64,000 nt of DNA from Amia ocellicauda (Eukaryota > Chordata > Actinopteri > Amiiformes > Amiidae): positions 20,498,501 through 20,562,500 of the forward strand of contig NC_089866.1 of assembly GCF_036373705.1 (NCBI RefSeq). The letters run 5' to 3'. The notes under the pieces were generated by a model. It was not told the origin of the DNA and did not search any database. It was given only the letters and a program-made list of their open reading frames with translations. Shown here one piece after another: positions 40,201 to 49,719 of this stretch (its first letter is position 1; every line of letters begins with the position of its first letter). Both the position numbers and the translations under genes were made by a program.

Positions 40201-40557
40201 ATGACTCATTGTAAAATCGGTGGTCAGTGAAAATGTCTCATTCGTTAGTTTTATGCCCCATCTATGGTCTTTTCATTTTGTGAATAGAAATAAAAACACA
40301 TTGCCTACCTGAAGCATCTCTTATCATAAACTATGGTATATGGAGACTCTTACAAACACTCCTAATCCAGTGACCTTGTTTATCTTGCATATGCTGGACT
40401 TTAAAGGATCCCTTCAAAATGACACTAGTGTATTTTTCTCAAAGATGCCGGTGCATGAGGATTCTTATTGTTCACAACAATAAACAAATTAACTTACTTT
40501 AATCCTTTTGATTCTCAACAGGAATTTATGGGGAGTGAAAAACGATTTTTGGAGTAG
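14643..40557 (+). CDS. KNTC1: KNTC1 (ROD), kinetochore-associated protein 1, complete
   Basis: KNTC1/ROD is the large scaffold of the ROD-Zwilch-ZW10 complex, which recruits dynein and Mad1-Mad2 to unattached kinetochores for the spindle checkpoint. The first exons are 14643-14774 ([13 protein letters not shown]), 15061-15181 and 15278-15393 ([18 protein letters not shown]). The last are 39911-40001 and 40522-40557 ([11 protein letters not shown], stop). Dozens of exons between them keep human-like order, for example [95 protein letters not shown] and [16 protein letters not shown]. The N-terminal third is the beta-propeller region; the rest is alpha-solenoid. Human KNTC1 is 2209 residues, and this copy spans the whole length. 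At 28714 the acceptor giving [13 protein letters not shown] fits the family; the AG near 28678 would insert extra residues. No frameshift or stop was noticed. AATAAA is at 40682-40687. Confidence 0.95.
17344..18357 (-). pseudogene. Tc1-like transposase with one in-frame stop
   Basis: The reading frame starts [19 protein letters not shown] at 18357 and ends GFATKY at 17344, about 337 codons, which is the normal Tc1 length. The N-terminal helix-turn-helix ([20 protein letters not shown]) and paired-like second half ([15 protein letters not shown]) are present. The DD34E catalytic residues are visible in [22 protein letters not shown] and [14 protein letters not shown]. One TAA stop at 17682-17680, after GENLLP, interrupts the frame; no other break was seen. 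The motif usually read as MLWGCFSAKG is [10 protein letters not shown] here. The copy is therefore inactive by itself but young-looking. Confidence 0.93.
18400..18496. repeat. Perfect 44-bp inverted repeat inside the Tc1 element
   Basis: The left arm 18400-18443 and right arm 18453-18496 are exact reverse complements around a 9-base spacer. It lies between the transposase start and the right end of the element, and would form a long hairpin. Confidence 0.95.
28504..28524. repeat. Short (GTT)n microsatellite in a KNTC1 intron
   Basis: About seven GTT units directly after the exon that ends ...YDKIL. Confidence 0.85.
30513..30820. mobile_element. hAT-type MITE with 8-bp target duplication, KNTC1 intron
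   Basis: A 308-bp element with inverted ends CAGGGGTTCCCAA and TTGGGAACCCCTG. It is flanked on both sides by the identical 8 bp CTTTAATA (30505-30512 and 30821-30828). An 8-bp duplication and CAGGG-type ends are typical of hAT transposons. There is no coding capacity, so it is non-autonomous. Confidence 0.9.
30904..31085. mobile_element. Possible second hAT-type MITE
   Basis: The left end CAGGGGGGGGCAACCCTG and right end GGTTTGGCCAGCCCTG are roughly inverted. The flanking octamers (CTTAGTAC and CTCCTTAC) match at only five of eight positions. It lies 84 bp after the better-supported MITE, in the same KNTC1 intron. Older or misjudged. Confidence 0.45.
31861..32110 (-). repeat. Fish dispersed repeat with (TCAA)n end
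   Basis: ATCAATCAATCAATCAATTT is followed by TATTTGTATAGCGCC and GAGCACTTTACA, then an A-rich stretch and AACTCCTATGG. This arrangement is familiar from dispersed fish repeats, probably the 3' end of a non-LTR retrotransposon on the minus strand with a simple-repeat tail. The family is tentative. Confidence 0.55.
35545..36690 (+). other. KNTC1: Expanded KNTC1 intron, nothing recognised
   Basis: About 1.1 kb between the exon ending LLSFSM and the exon beginning IGYLRKVLV. It reads like ordinary intron; no inverted ends or coding traces were seen. Confidence 0.6.
37207..37243. repeat. 37-base poly-T before a KNTC1 exon
   Basis: A pure T run about 20 bases before the acceptor (GTTGCCTTTAG) of the exon coding [15 protein letters not shown]. 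It may act as part of the polypyrimidine tract. Confidence 0.9.
38279..38975. mobile_element. hAT-type MITE, 697 bp, with perfect 8-bp target duplication
   Basis: The ends are inverted: TAGGGCTGAGCCAGT on the left and ACTGGCACAGCCCTA on the right, one mismatch in 15. Both sides are flanked by the same octamer GATGAGAT (38271-38278 and 38976-38983). The interior is AT-rich with no transposase. It lies in a KNTC1 intron near the 3' end. Confidence 0.92.
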
Positions 40558-42427
40558 ATTGCACACACCAAACCCATGGACATTTGGCATTTATTTTTTC
40601 TGTTTATTTGTATTTATTTTTTCATCACTTTTCTTTTGTTTGCACATATATGTAATATGAGCTCTGTTGTTTCTTTCCTTTAATAAAACCCAAACCATTG
40701 ATGCAAATGTAATTTGAATGGGCCTTCATTGTGGTAAATATTCAAAACCTTTTCTTTATTTAGACTAAGATTTGAATATCTGCAATATTGTTCATCTTCT
40801 CTAAAACAGCCTTTAGTCTCTAATACTTAAACTATATTCTGCACTATCTATCTGCATGTCCATATTCATCTTTTTTTAAGTTGCACACCCACATCAGTGG
40901 ATCTGTTACTACTGCACACAGCTGACCTGGTTTTAACTACTTTAAAAATGCTTTTAATGGCAAACATTACAAACATTTAATCAGCAATTTCAGATAGTTG
41001 TCTTCTGTTTTCCCTTTGGACCATGGCCGTGGTGTGTATAATAATATATATTAATGTAAGCCTTTACATGGTGTTTGTGAATGGAAATGGATAATCATAC
41101 AGACTGTTTGAAATTGCCTATAATTTATGCTTATTTTTTAAATGGATATAGTTCTGGAAACACAAGCAAATTAAGATACTTTTCTCCTTTGCTTCGCAGT
41201 TTAATTTATTTTTCATTTTCAATGGAAAAGGACAAATTTAATTTGCATATGTTAACTTACGGCACAGTGCTTTGGTGTGGTTTTATGCATTAAGATTAGT
41301 GATAAACTGTAAAGAAGTGCTCTTTTATGTATTCAAGAATGGCATGCATGGTTAAACATTTTATGAAATGTCATATCAATTGTCATTATCTTTGATATTT
41401 TGCAGATTACCTAAACTTAGATTAAATATCATTTTAAAATGGCAATATCGTATTTACAAGAGGGAACATTAGATTTTAAGTAATTTGGATTCTCACCGTT
41501 CTCTCCTACCAAAAGCATAGTATCAGTTATCTAAGATGCATACATGCAGTTAATGTATAGTGCCATAAAAAAACACCTCACTTCTGTTTGCTCCCAAAGT
41601 TCAGTTGCTGAGATGAGGTCCGAGCTTCTCTGAAGCAATGACTAAGAGTCCAGTGATTAGCCTGATGATGGCTCTTAATTTTCTTCCCGACAGAGTGTAA
41701 ATATGTACATTTAGTTTTTTTGTATCATTTTATTTTATTTTGCAAGATCCAACAGCCATGTTTGTTTTGTTTGACACTAATAAATACAATATTACAACTT
41801 TCATTCTTGAGCTGCAGCATGAGCCTCCAGGCCACCACTTCCCTCCCCACCTCTCATCAAGTTTTTCTGCTTATTTATTGGCTGAGGAACTATCCCTGAA
41901 AAATGTAATTTGCCCTAGTTGGCCCCGAAACTATTCTGAATGACACTTTGTATAGTTTGTAAAATAAAGGATCAGCACCAGATTTCATCTTCTGTGTACC
42001 AAGTTGTAGCCAAACACCTTGAATTCTAGCCAAGTTTTGGAAGTCTAAAATATGGCAGAACCGCTTCCAAGAGTCAACAGAATTTGTTGTGTTCCGTGGG
42101 TCGACTCGCTGTCGTTCCAGGGAGCCGACTTCTTTGTAAGCTTCTGGAGACCAGACAAAGCAGAGATCCAGATTGGCACAACTTCATCCTGCCACACAAT
42201 GCTTTGTCTTCATCTTAAAAACATCATGGTGTATCTGAAGTAGACCTTTTCACAGGCATGTTATTAACTATTCAAAGCTGTATAGAAGGCTTAGACCCCC
42301 AATGGTTGAAACAAAACTAGACCTACTGTTCACCTATTTCTGACCTGTAATTCTGTGCTTAACTTGCCTTGTTCGATTGTCTACACCCCACTGTGATACA
42401 CAAATGAACAGTGTGTATTACCTGCCA
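40558..42427. other. KNTC1 3' UTR and intergenic DNA before the receptor cluster
   Basis: The KNTC1 polyadenylation signal is at 40682-40687. Beyond it is AT-rich DNA. A segment near 41500-41560 (CAGTTATCTAAGATGCATAC) resembles one at about 44587-44630, so the receptor duplication includes some flanking DNA. No gene was seen. Confidence 0.55.
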
Positions 42428-43408
42428 TTAAAAATCCCCAGTATGTGGAGGTGGAATGTCATTCTCAGCTGGCAGATTGTCCTCTGGTGCATTGCGACAC
42501 AACAGTTTGTTGAACAGCCTTTGAAACAGGCCGCTGAACACAGAGCTGGAGAAATAATAGACCATGGGGTTCAGCACACTGTTGAAGTAGGTGAAGCAGA
42601 CTGACATATAAAATGCCAGGTTAGCCTCTCTGAAGTACTTGCATTCAGTGTACTGGGCTTTCAGGATCCAAACTGCAATTCTGGACATGCTGCTGGGCAA
42701 AAAACAAACGATGAACACCATAGCCACGGCCAGCACAAAATGCACTGCTCTCCTGATCTTTCCCTGGGTGTCCATCGTTTTGTTCTTGAGCTGCAAGGTG
42801 ATTCGAATGGTGCAGTAGGAGACCATGACTGCGGGCACGAAGAACTGAATCACATAGAAGGTGTTGTGCCAGATGGCTGTGGGGTTGTTGCTGGGGCAGA
42901 TGTTGAAGCTCTCACACTGTGTCATGTTGTTCTGTTTGAAGAAGTGTGGTTCTGCCAGCAGGTAGACAGTCATGGCCATGATGAGCAGCCACAGGCCGCA
43001 GGACACATACATGGGGTACCTGGGCCCCATTCTGTTGATCTTGTTCATGGGGTGCACGATCTTCAGGTAGCGGTCCACTGCCACCGCTGTCAGGAAGACA
43101 ATGCCGGCCGTCCGGTTGGCCGCCAGCAAGAAGAGCAGTATCCTGCAGGCAACGTCTCCGTATATCCAGTTCTTCCCTCGAATGTAGTAGTCGGCTCTGA
43201 AGGGCAGACAGAACATCACCACTGAGTCGGCCACTGCCAGGTGGGTGAGGTAGACATTGTTCGGTTTCCAGTTGTCGATGTTGAAGATGAACATCCATAC
43301 GGCCACAGAGTTGCCAAGCAGACCAAATATGAACTCCAGGATGAGCACTGGAGGCAAAACTGACCCCAAAATGGGCTCCTCAAACACACAGCAGGACGCA
43401 TTCTCCAT
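42428..43408 (-). CDS. HCAR: Hydroxycarboxylic acid receptor A1
   Basis: An intact single-exon, seven-helix class A receptor of 326 residues, of the HCAR family: Gi-coupled sensors of lactate, 3-hydroxybutyrate and related acids. The N-terminus SCCVFEEPI and GLLGN in helix 1 closely match human HCAR2. Arg99 (in AANRTAG, helix 3) aligns with HCAR2 Arg111, which binds the ligand carboxylate; Ser167-Phe168 in loop 2 and Arg243 in helix 6 (SSMSRIAVW) also align with HCAR2. Cys6/Cys171, Cys7/Cys256 and Cys88/Cys165 correspond to the three HCAR2 disulfides. DRYLKIVHP and NPMVYYF are present. The helix-7 motif is LNP rather than LDP. KNTC1 adjacency and minus orientation match human HCAR2/3/1. A splice acceptor (GTTCTTACAG) sits two bases before the ATG, so a 5' UTR intron is possible. 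The exact subtype is not settled. Confidence 0.9.
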   Translation of the reverse strand: MENASCCVFEEPILGSVLPPVLILEFIFGLLGNSVAVWMFIFNIDNWKPNNVYLTHLAVADSVVMFCLPFRADYYIRGKNWIYGDVACRILLFLLAANRTAGIVFLTAVAVDRYLKIVHPMNKINRMGPRYPMYVSCGLWLLIMAMTVYLLAEPHFFKQNNMTQCESFNICPSNNPTAIWHNTFYVIQFFVPAVMVSYCTIRITLQLKNKTMDTQGKIRRAVHFVLAVAMVFIVCFLPSSMSRIAVWILKAQYTECKYFREANLAFYMSVCFTYFNSVLNPMVYYFSSSVFSGLFQRLFNKLLCRNAPEDNLPAENDIPPPHTGDF

Positions 43409-44933
43409 CTCTGTAAGAACAGCTGTTGTCTGTACTGGCTCTCAGTGTGGGTGCTGCATAGGGTTTCTTTTCTGTATCTGTTTATACATTTTCACAGACC
43501 TTGGCTTTTGTTTTTCCTAATGCAAATGACTCTGCACTGTGAAAGCTAGAAGTCTTTTCCTTATTATCTTAAATGACACCCAGATGGGAAGTGTTTGTCC
43601 CTGTGGTGGATCTCAAGGGACCTGCAGCTATGGATTTATCTTTTTAATTCACGAGAACTGTAAAATGTATGATGGCTTTATAAGCAAAACATTTACCTGA
43701 ATTTTAAGTACTAACTGCGTTGTGACTTAATTTACTAAATGTGTCAATGTATTTGTCTCCAATATTTCAATATTTTGTGTTTTCTTATTTGTTTTTTTAT
43801 GACCATGTTAATTGTAGGTGTTGCTTTTAAAATGTATACATTTATAGTTAGTTTTTCTTGTGTTATTACAATCCCTTGTAATGTTATGTATGTGAATTGC
43901 ATATTAATGTTTGGGGGAACAAAAATAAGCCTCCTTTCATAAAGGCACATGCTAAAGGAAAATAATAATAATCTGATCAAGTAATTATAGCATCCCTATC
44001 TCAGTCATTTATGCAGTAAGATATTTGTGTTAATATATATTAATGGAAACATTAATTCCACAATCCCACTGCAACTGATTGTACTATGAGTGTTCATCCA
44101 CTTATATCATTTTTGACGTTAGGTCTTATAATTAATGGAGTCTCTAAATTGAAATATGTTGACGTAAAACCACTTGATTTATGGTGGAAATCACCTCTGC
44201 ATAATTTTGTTCAGGTTTCTGTTCATCTGCTTTGAAGCATGTCTTGTTTGCTTAGAGACTAATGTTCGTTATTTAAGGTTTGGTACATTAGGGAGATGGA
44301 AATCCCTCTTATTCAACAAAGCACGCACATATAAAGAAGTACAGTTTCATTTATTTATTTGATAGATATATCATACAATTTTTAAAACATTCATGATGTG
44401 TCAGGAGATATATAGCTTAGTACCTGGAATTAGATAATCTGTTTCATCTGTCTCCTGTTACAGAATGAAAACAAATACAGAACATAGAGAAAATGTGTTC
44501 AAATGACAAGGTGGTAGTATTTACTGGGGGGGAGCTTTGTACAGGAAGTTAATTATTCTCATTCTCTCCAAACACATGGACAGTATCAGTAATCATCTAA
44601 GGTGCATAAATACAGCTAATACACAGTATGTACATACCCTCGCCTTCTAAGTGCAATAAATATTACAATCTGCTGAAACTGTCCACTAAAGATCAACTTA
44701 ACTGTTGCATATTCAATAAATATGCATAAAAACAATTGCCTCTCTGAAATTTGTGCTATAACCATACTATTATTTTGTCTTACGTGTGACTGAGTACTTT
44801 GTGTTCTAGGTGTTGAAGAAATGCAGAAATCTAGACATTTGAATGAAGAGGAAAATTGTATTCATGATTTTGTCATTACATGGTTACTTTTAAATGACTC
44901 ATTTGCAACAGTTGTTTCATGTTGTAGTGGCCT

Positions 44934-44982
<49 letters not shown>

Positions 44983-45820
44983 AAATCTCAAGCCTTTTTC
45001 CTTTCAATTAATTGCATTTTTTCAGATTCTGTTTCCAGATTACTTTACAACTCCATTTTCTCTTTTATGTCTGTAGCTCACCTATTTTATTTACTAGTCT
45101 TGCATGGGTTATAGTAGAAGTTTAATCACATTCTCCCATTTTTTAATATATATATTTTCTAATACAAATATTTTAAAGTTATAAATTACAAACATCATTC
45201 ACCATATACTCACTTTGACCGCTACTCTAAATATAGCTTCAGGGTTTCTCGAATATTTTTCTGTGAAGTCGGAACTTAATGTTAATTCCACTGCTACTGC
45301 TGGAGAAGATATGTATTGTTTTCCCTCTTTACCATTGTAAACTCAAATTATAAATGTTCTAAAAAGAAACAAAATCTGATATTTTAAGACTGTAATAAAA
45401 TTATCCTTCCCCTCTAAACCACATATGTTGTGCTTGCTTCTGGCATTTCCAGTTCACTCCCCTTTCTTTTGTGTTTGTTTATGTGTGTTGTTTGTTTTTT
45501 AAGAACAGTGTCAATACATTTATGCTGGTATTTCAATCTGTTCCATTTTCTTCTATTAATTAAAACAGAACAGCTGAAAGTTGAGAATGCATTGCTAAAC
45601 CACAGCTTTCCAACTCAAATCAGCCCTCATTACATTATATAAGCAAATTCTTATTGTGCATGGTCTAAATCTGTGTGTTTTTTTAAACATGTTTGTTGGT
45701 AAGAAGCCTAGTTCTCTGAAAGAAATGCTTTTTGAAATTCTGTAGTTTACCTGCTGTCCTCACTCACTCAATTGTCTACACAATGCTGTGATACACAAAT
45801 GAGCAGTATGTGATTTTCCA
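43409..45820. other. Intergenic DNA between receptors A1 and A2
   Basis: The proximal part contains the A1 promoter region, with the octamer ATGCAAAT at 43520-43527. The remainder is AT-rich. An AT microsatellite is at 44937-44977. No additional gene was seen. Confidence 0.6.
44937..44977. repeat. (AT)n microsatellite
   Basis: About 41 bases of alternating A and T followed by a short A run. Confidence 0.95.
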
Positions 45821-46801
45821 TTAAATATCCCCAGTACTTGTCACAGGAATGTCATCTTCAGCTGGCAGATTGTCCTCTGGTGCATTGCGACACAACAGTT
45901 TGTTGAACAGCCTTTGAAACAGGCCGCTGAACACAGGGCTGGAGAAATAATAGACCATGGGGTTCAGCACACTGTTGAAGTAGGTGAAGCAGACTGACGT
46001 ATAAAATGCCAGGTTAGCCTCTCTGAAGTACTTGCATTCAGTGTACTGGGCTTTCAGGATCCAAACTGCAATTCTGGACATGCTGCTGGGCAAAAAACAA
46101 ACGATGAACACCATAGCCACGGCCAGCACAAAATGCACTGCTCTCCTGATCTTTCCCTGGGTGTCCATCGTTTTGTTCTTGAGCTGCAAGGTGATTCGAA
46201 TGGTGCAGTAGGAGACGATCACTACAGGCAAGTAGAACTGAATCACATAGAAGGTGTTGTGCCAGGTGGCTGTGGGGTTGTTGCTGGGGCAGATGTTGAA
46301 GCTCTCACACTGTGTCAGGTTGTTCTGTTTGAAGAAGTGTGGTTCTGCCAGCAGGTAGACAGTCATGGCCATGATGAGCAGCCACAGGCCGCAGGACACA
46401 TACATGGGGTACCTGGGCCCCATTCTGTTGATCTTGTTCATGGGGTGCACGATCTTCAGGTAGCGGTCCACTGCCACCGCCGTTAGGAAGACAATGCCGG
46501 CTGCCCGGTTGGCCGCCAGCAAGAAGAGCAGTATCCTGCAGGCAATGTCTCCGTATATCCAGTTCTTCCCTCGAATGTAGTAGTCGGCTCTGAAGGGCAG
46601 ACAGAACATCACCACCGAGTCGGCCACGGCCAGGTGGGTGAGGTAGACATTGTTCGGTTTCCAGGTGTCAATGTTGAAGATGAACATCCACAAGGCCACA
46701 AAGTTGCCGAGCAGACCAAATACGAACTCCAGGATGAGCACTGGAGGCAAAACTGTAGATAAAATGGGCTCCTCAAACACACAGCAGGACGCATTCTCCA
46801 T
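45821..46801 (-). CDS. HCAR: Hydroxycarboxylic acid receptor A2 (tandem copy of A1)
   Basis: A single-exon receptor of 326 residues, the same length as A1 if translation starts at MENASCCVFEEPI (46801). An in-frame ATG 90 bases upstream (46891) adds MLTRTNSLTGATEECQ..., which has no counterpart in A1, so the shorter start is preferred. It keeps the same six paired cysteines, the helix-3 Arg (AANRAAG), the helix-6 Arg, DRY and NPMVYYF. Differences from A1 cluster at the N-terminus and helix 1, at loop 2 to helix 5 (IQFYLPVVIVSYC against IQFFVPAVMVSYC), and at the C-tail. Long blocks of helices 3-4 and 6-7 are almost identical in DNA. Intact and probably functional. Confidence 0.9.
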   Translation of the reverse strand: MENASCCVFEEPILSTVLPPVLILEFVFGLLGNFVALWMFIFNIDTWKPNNVYLTHLAVADSVVMFCLPFRADYYIRGKNWIYGDIACRILLFLLAANRAAGIVFLTAVAVDRYLKIVHPMNKINRMGPRYPMYVSCGLWLLIMAMTVYLLAEPHFFKQNNLTQCESFNICPSNNPTATWHNTFYVIQFYLPVVIVSYCTIRITLQLKNKTMDTQGKIRRAVHFVLAVAMVFIVCFLPSSMSRIAVWILKAQYTECKYFREANLAFYTSVCFTYFNSVLNPMVYYFSSPVFSGLFQRLFNKLLCRNAPEDNLPAEDDIPVTSTGDI

Positions 46802-48708
46802 CTCCAGCAGCAGGTTTTGGGATGATATCTGCACCCTTTGCTTCTGACACTCCTCTGTCGCTCCTGTGAGAGAGTTTGTCCGGGTAAGCACCCTGTGCCA
46901 CAGTGTCCTGTATCTATTTGTACATCTTCACAGACCTTGGCTTTTCATTGGTTTGTGCCAATGCAAATGACCTTGGGAAGGTTAGGAATCTTTGTTACAT
47001 AAAGTGACACCCAGGTGGGAAGTGTTTGTCCCCGCGGTAGCTCTCATGAGCCCTGCAGGGTGTGGATTTAACTTTAAAATCATTAGCAGCCACCATTGAG
47101 GGAGTTAAAACCTCGTCTGTACGGAATTATTGTGCTCGTGATTTTCATGTTTTCTTCAACGTGAAGTAAAGAAAAAAAGACAACTAAATTATAACAAGAA
47201 TATTTTTGTGTATATTCACATCCCCAGCCCTGTAACCATTGCTTGATATTTAAAGGTCTCTTGCCAAGAGATCAATACGAAGTTGCACTTTTTCTATTAA
47301 TATATTCTGATTATTCCCCAAAAATAGACCAAAAAAATGTCACTTTAGTGGCAAGATGTTTGTTAGTGCTCAGTGCATGTCTAGACTTGACTGCACTGCA
47401 CCTGGTGCGGCTCTGATGAGTCAATTAAAATAGTGACCATTCATACATAAATGTATGGTTCCTAAATAAACAAGTTTCAGCTCAATTCTATAACAGCTGG
47501 TTGTGTGGCAGAGAATACTTCTGCTTGTTTTTCTTTTTTGTTCAGAGTATTTATATTGCCACTTCCAGGATGCAGAGTAAGCATGTCATTTTAACAACAT
47601 TGCTGATGTGGTCAATTTAAACCTGTGGTTTACCATTTACTGATGTGTAAAATCCACATTATTGCAACACATTCACATTCAGGGTCCTCTGGATTAGTTG
47701 ACAATATTAAGTTAGTAATCTTACTAATTATCTTTTACAAACTGCTTTAAAGGAAGCCATAGCTAATGTTTAAATATTTTCAGACATTTGCAGAGTACGT
47801 TTCAAAACTGTAATCAAGGGAATTAACTTCAAGGAGCCTGGTATTAGGAATGAAGGTGGCATATGCTTAAAAACGTAAACTCATCCTATGGAGTAATTTG
47901 AGTATTGTAGTATTTTAAAATGCAATGTCTCAATAATTCTCTTGGTGAAGAATTTTCAAATTGGCAGAAAAACTGCTATTTAGAAATAGTTTTACCAAAC
48001 TTTCTTCTTGACCTGTTTATATTATACTGATATTTGATGACCTGTATAAAGATACTGATTTGAACATTCCATACTGAGGTCTGTATTCAAATCAAGGAAT
48101 AACAATATGTGTAGCAAAATGAAGGAAGCTGTAATGTTGTTGTTTTTTAAATTGCTTCTTTATTGTATGTAATTTTACAGTAGCAAGTGAATTTAAACTG
48201 AAGGAAAGTACCATGGACAGTTTAGCTGCATACAAGATTTCTTGCTTTCCAATACCTATTTTTAAAAGTTTACAACCTCAAATTTCCTTTACAAGCACAC
48301 TAAGTTAACATCTAATACCTAAATATGAAGAGCCTTTAGGTTTTGTTAATTCCTCTAAGTTTAGCAATGGGTTAAAGGGATAAATAGAGAGATAAGAGGT
48401 AAAATCTCTGGTTGAATTGCAGTCCTGGGGTGTGATCCTCAGTGAATCTAAATAGTACAGTACACTTCAGTAAATGTGCCTTTTCCCAAGGACATCTGGC
48501 CAGTGACATCAGTTCCTTTTGAATGGAAGTAAATAAAATACAGATACAAACCAGTAGCCAGCGGATGGAAGCAAAGCATATCCATTTACACAGTCAGTTT
48601 GCAGCTCACAGTCAGTGTTTGCAGTACGGTGTAAGCTTTTTCAGCACAGAAATCTTGATATTTTCCTTCACACGAAAGAAAAAAAACAGTCCAAGAAAAG
48701 CTGTTACT
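46802..48708. other. Intergenic DNA upstream of A2
   Basis: Contains the A2 promoter region with ATGCAAAT at 46961-46968, then AT-rich DNA without a recognised gene or transposon. Confidence 0.6.
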
Positions 48709-49719
48709 TCAAGAGCTGGAACTTGTTGGAACAGAGCATGGGGGGGTGGCTGTCTCTTGGACGGGATCTCTCCTGTTCTGGACACTGGCCTCTTGGAGTG
48801 CCGCTGACCCTGTCTGTCGAGAACCTGCGCTCTTCAGAGCATTACGGAACATGGGGCTGGAGAAATAGTACACGATGGGATCCAGCATGCTGTTGAAGTA
48901 GGTCAGAGCCAGACTGCCGTAGAACACCTGGCCCACGACCCAGTAGGCTGTGCAGTCTTTCATACTCTTGACAATCATCAAAACAATTAAGGAGAGAGTG
49001 CTTGGCAGAAAGCAGAGGACAAACACCACGGTAACCACCTGCACTGACATCAAGGCTTTCCTGATCTTTTGGTTGTTTTCCATCCCCCTCGTCCTGAGCT
49101 GATGAGAGATGGAGATGGTGCAGAAGACAATTACGACCAAGGGGATGAAGAATTCGGCGATGAAGAAGACGACGTGCCACAGCTGGGTGCCTGCGATCTC
49201 TGCCTCCAGCTTGAAACTCTCACACAGCACTGTGGCGTTCTGCTGGCTTTCCTGGGGTTCAGCTGCGAGGTAAGCAGTCATGGCTAAGCAGAGGCCCCAC
49301 ATCAAACATGAGATCTTGGCAGCTCCTCTGCTCGATGTTGTGTTGATGGTGTGGTGTGGGTAGACCACTTTGAAGAAGCGATCGATGGCAATGACGGAGA
49401 GGAACACGATGCTGCCAGCTCGGTTCAGTGATACCATGAACAGCATGACCCGGCAGCCGGCGTCGCCAAAGACCCAGTTGTGGTTGTGGAAATAGTAGTC
49501 CGTGCGAAACGGGAGGCAGAAGATCAGCAGGAAGTCCGCCAGAGCCAGGTTGACCAGGTACACGGTGCTCGCTTTCCAGGACTTCACCCGAAAGCAGAAT
49601 ATCCACAGGGCGACGCCATTCCCAACTGAGCCGATGATGAACTCGATTATAAGGGCCGGCTTTAAGAACTGTGAAAGCCAGTTGCTGTTTGGAGAACAGT
49701 TGTAGACAGAGTTTTCCAT
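48709..49719 (-). CDS. HCAR: HCAR-like receptor C (diverged)
   Basis: An intact single-exon seven-helix receptor of 336 residues starting MENSVYNCSPNSNWL. Helices are recognisable in order from PALIIEFIIGSVGNGVALWI to YFNSMLDPIVYYFSSP. The helix-3 Arg100 (SLNRAGSIVF) is aligned with the carboxylate-binding Arg of HCAR2, and CESF in loop 2 is kept. It has only one N-terminal cysteine (Cys8), and loop 2 lacks the second cysteine (CESFKLEAEI). Helix 6 reads PSTLSLIVL, so the Arg of A1 and HCAR2 is Leu. The DRY motif is DRF, with VVYP following. The tail is Ser/Thr-rich. By synteny it belongs to the HCAR group; OXER1/GPR31-like ligand choice cannot be excluded. Confidence 0.85.
   Translation of the reverse strand: MENSVYNCSPNSNWLSQFLKPALIIEFIIGSVGNGVALWIFCFRVKSWKASTVYLVNLALADFLLIFCLPFRTDYYFHNHNWVFGDAGCRVMLFMVSLNRAGSIVFLSVIAIDRFFKVVYPHHTINTTSSRGAAKISCLMWGLCLAMTAYLAAEPQESQQNATVLCESFKLEAEIAGTQLWHVVFFIAEFFIPLVVIVFCTISISHQLRTRGMENNQKIRKALMSVQVVTVVFVLCFLPSTLSLIVLMIVKSMKDCTAYWVVGQVFYGSLALTYFNSMLDPIVYYFSSPMFRNALKSAGSRQTGSAALQEASVQNRRDPVQETATPPCSVPTSSSS

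Noticed and set aside
42740-43225. 161-residue plus-strand frame inside A1, with a similar one inside A2
   Set aside because: Opposite-strand shadow of a conserved receptor sequence; the same happens at 53758-54418 and 60702-61308.
46802-46891. N-terminal 30-residue extension of A2
   Set aside because: A1 has no counterpart, and the known family start is at MENASCC.
48523-48896. Plus-strand frames overlapping the end of receptor C
   Set aside because: Shadows of the receptor's C-terminal coding sequence; no independent signals.
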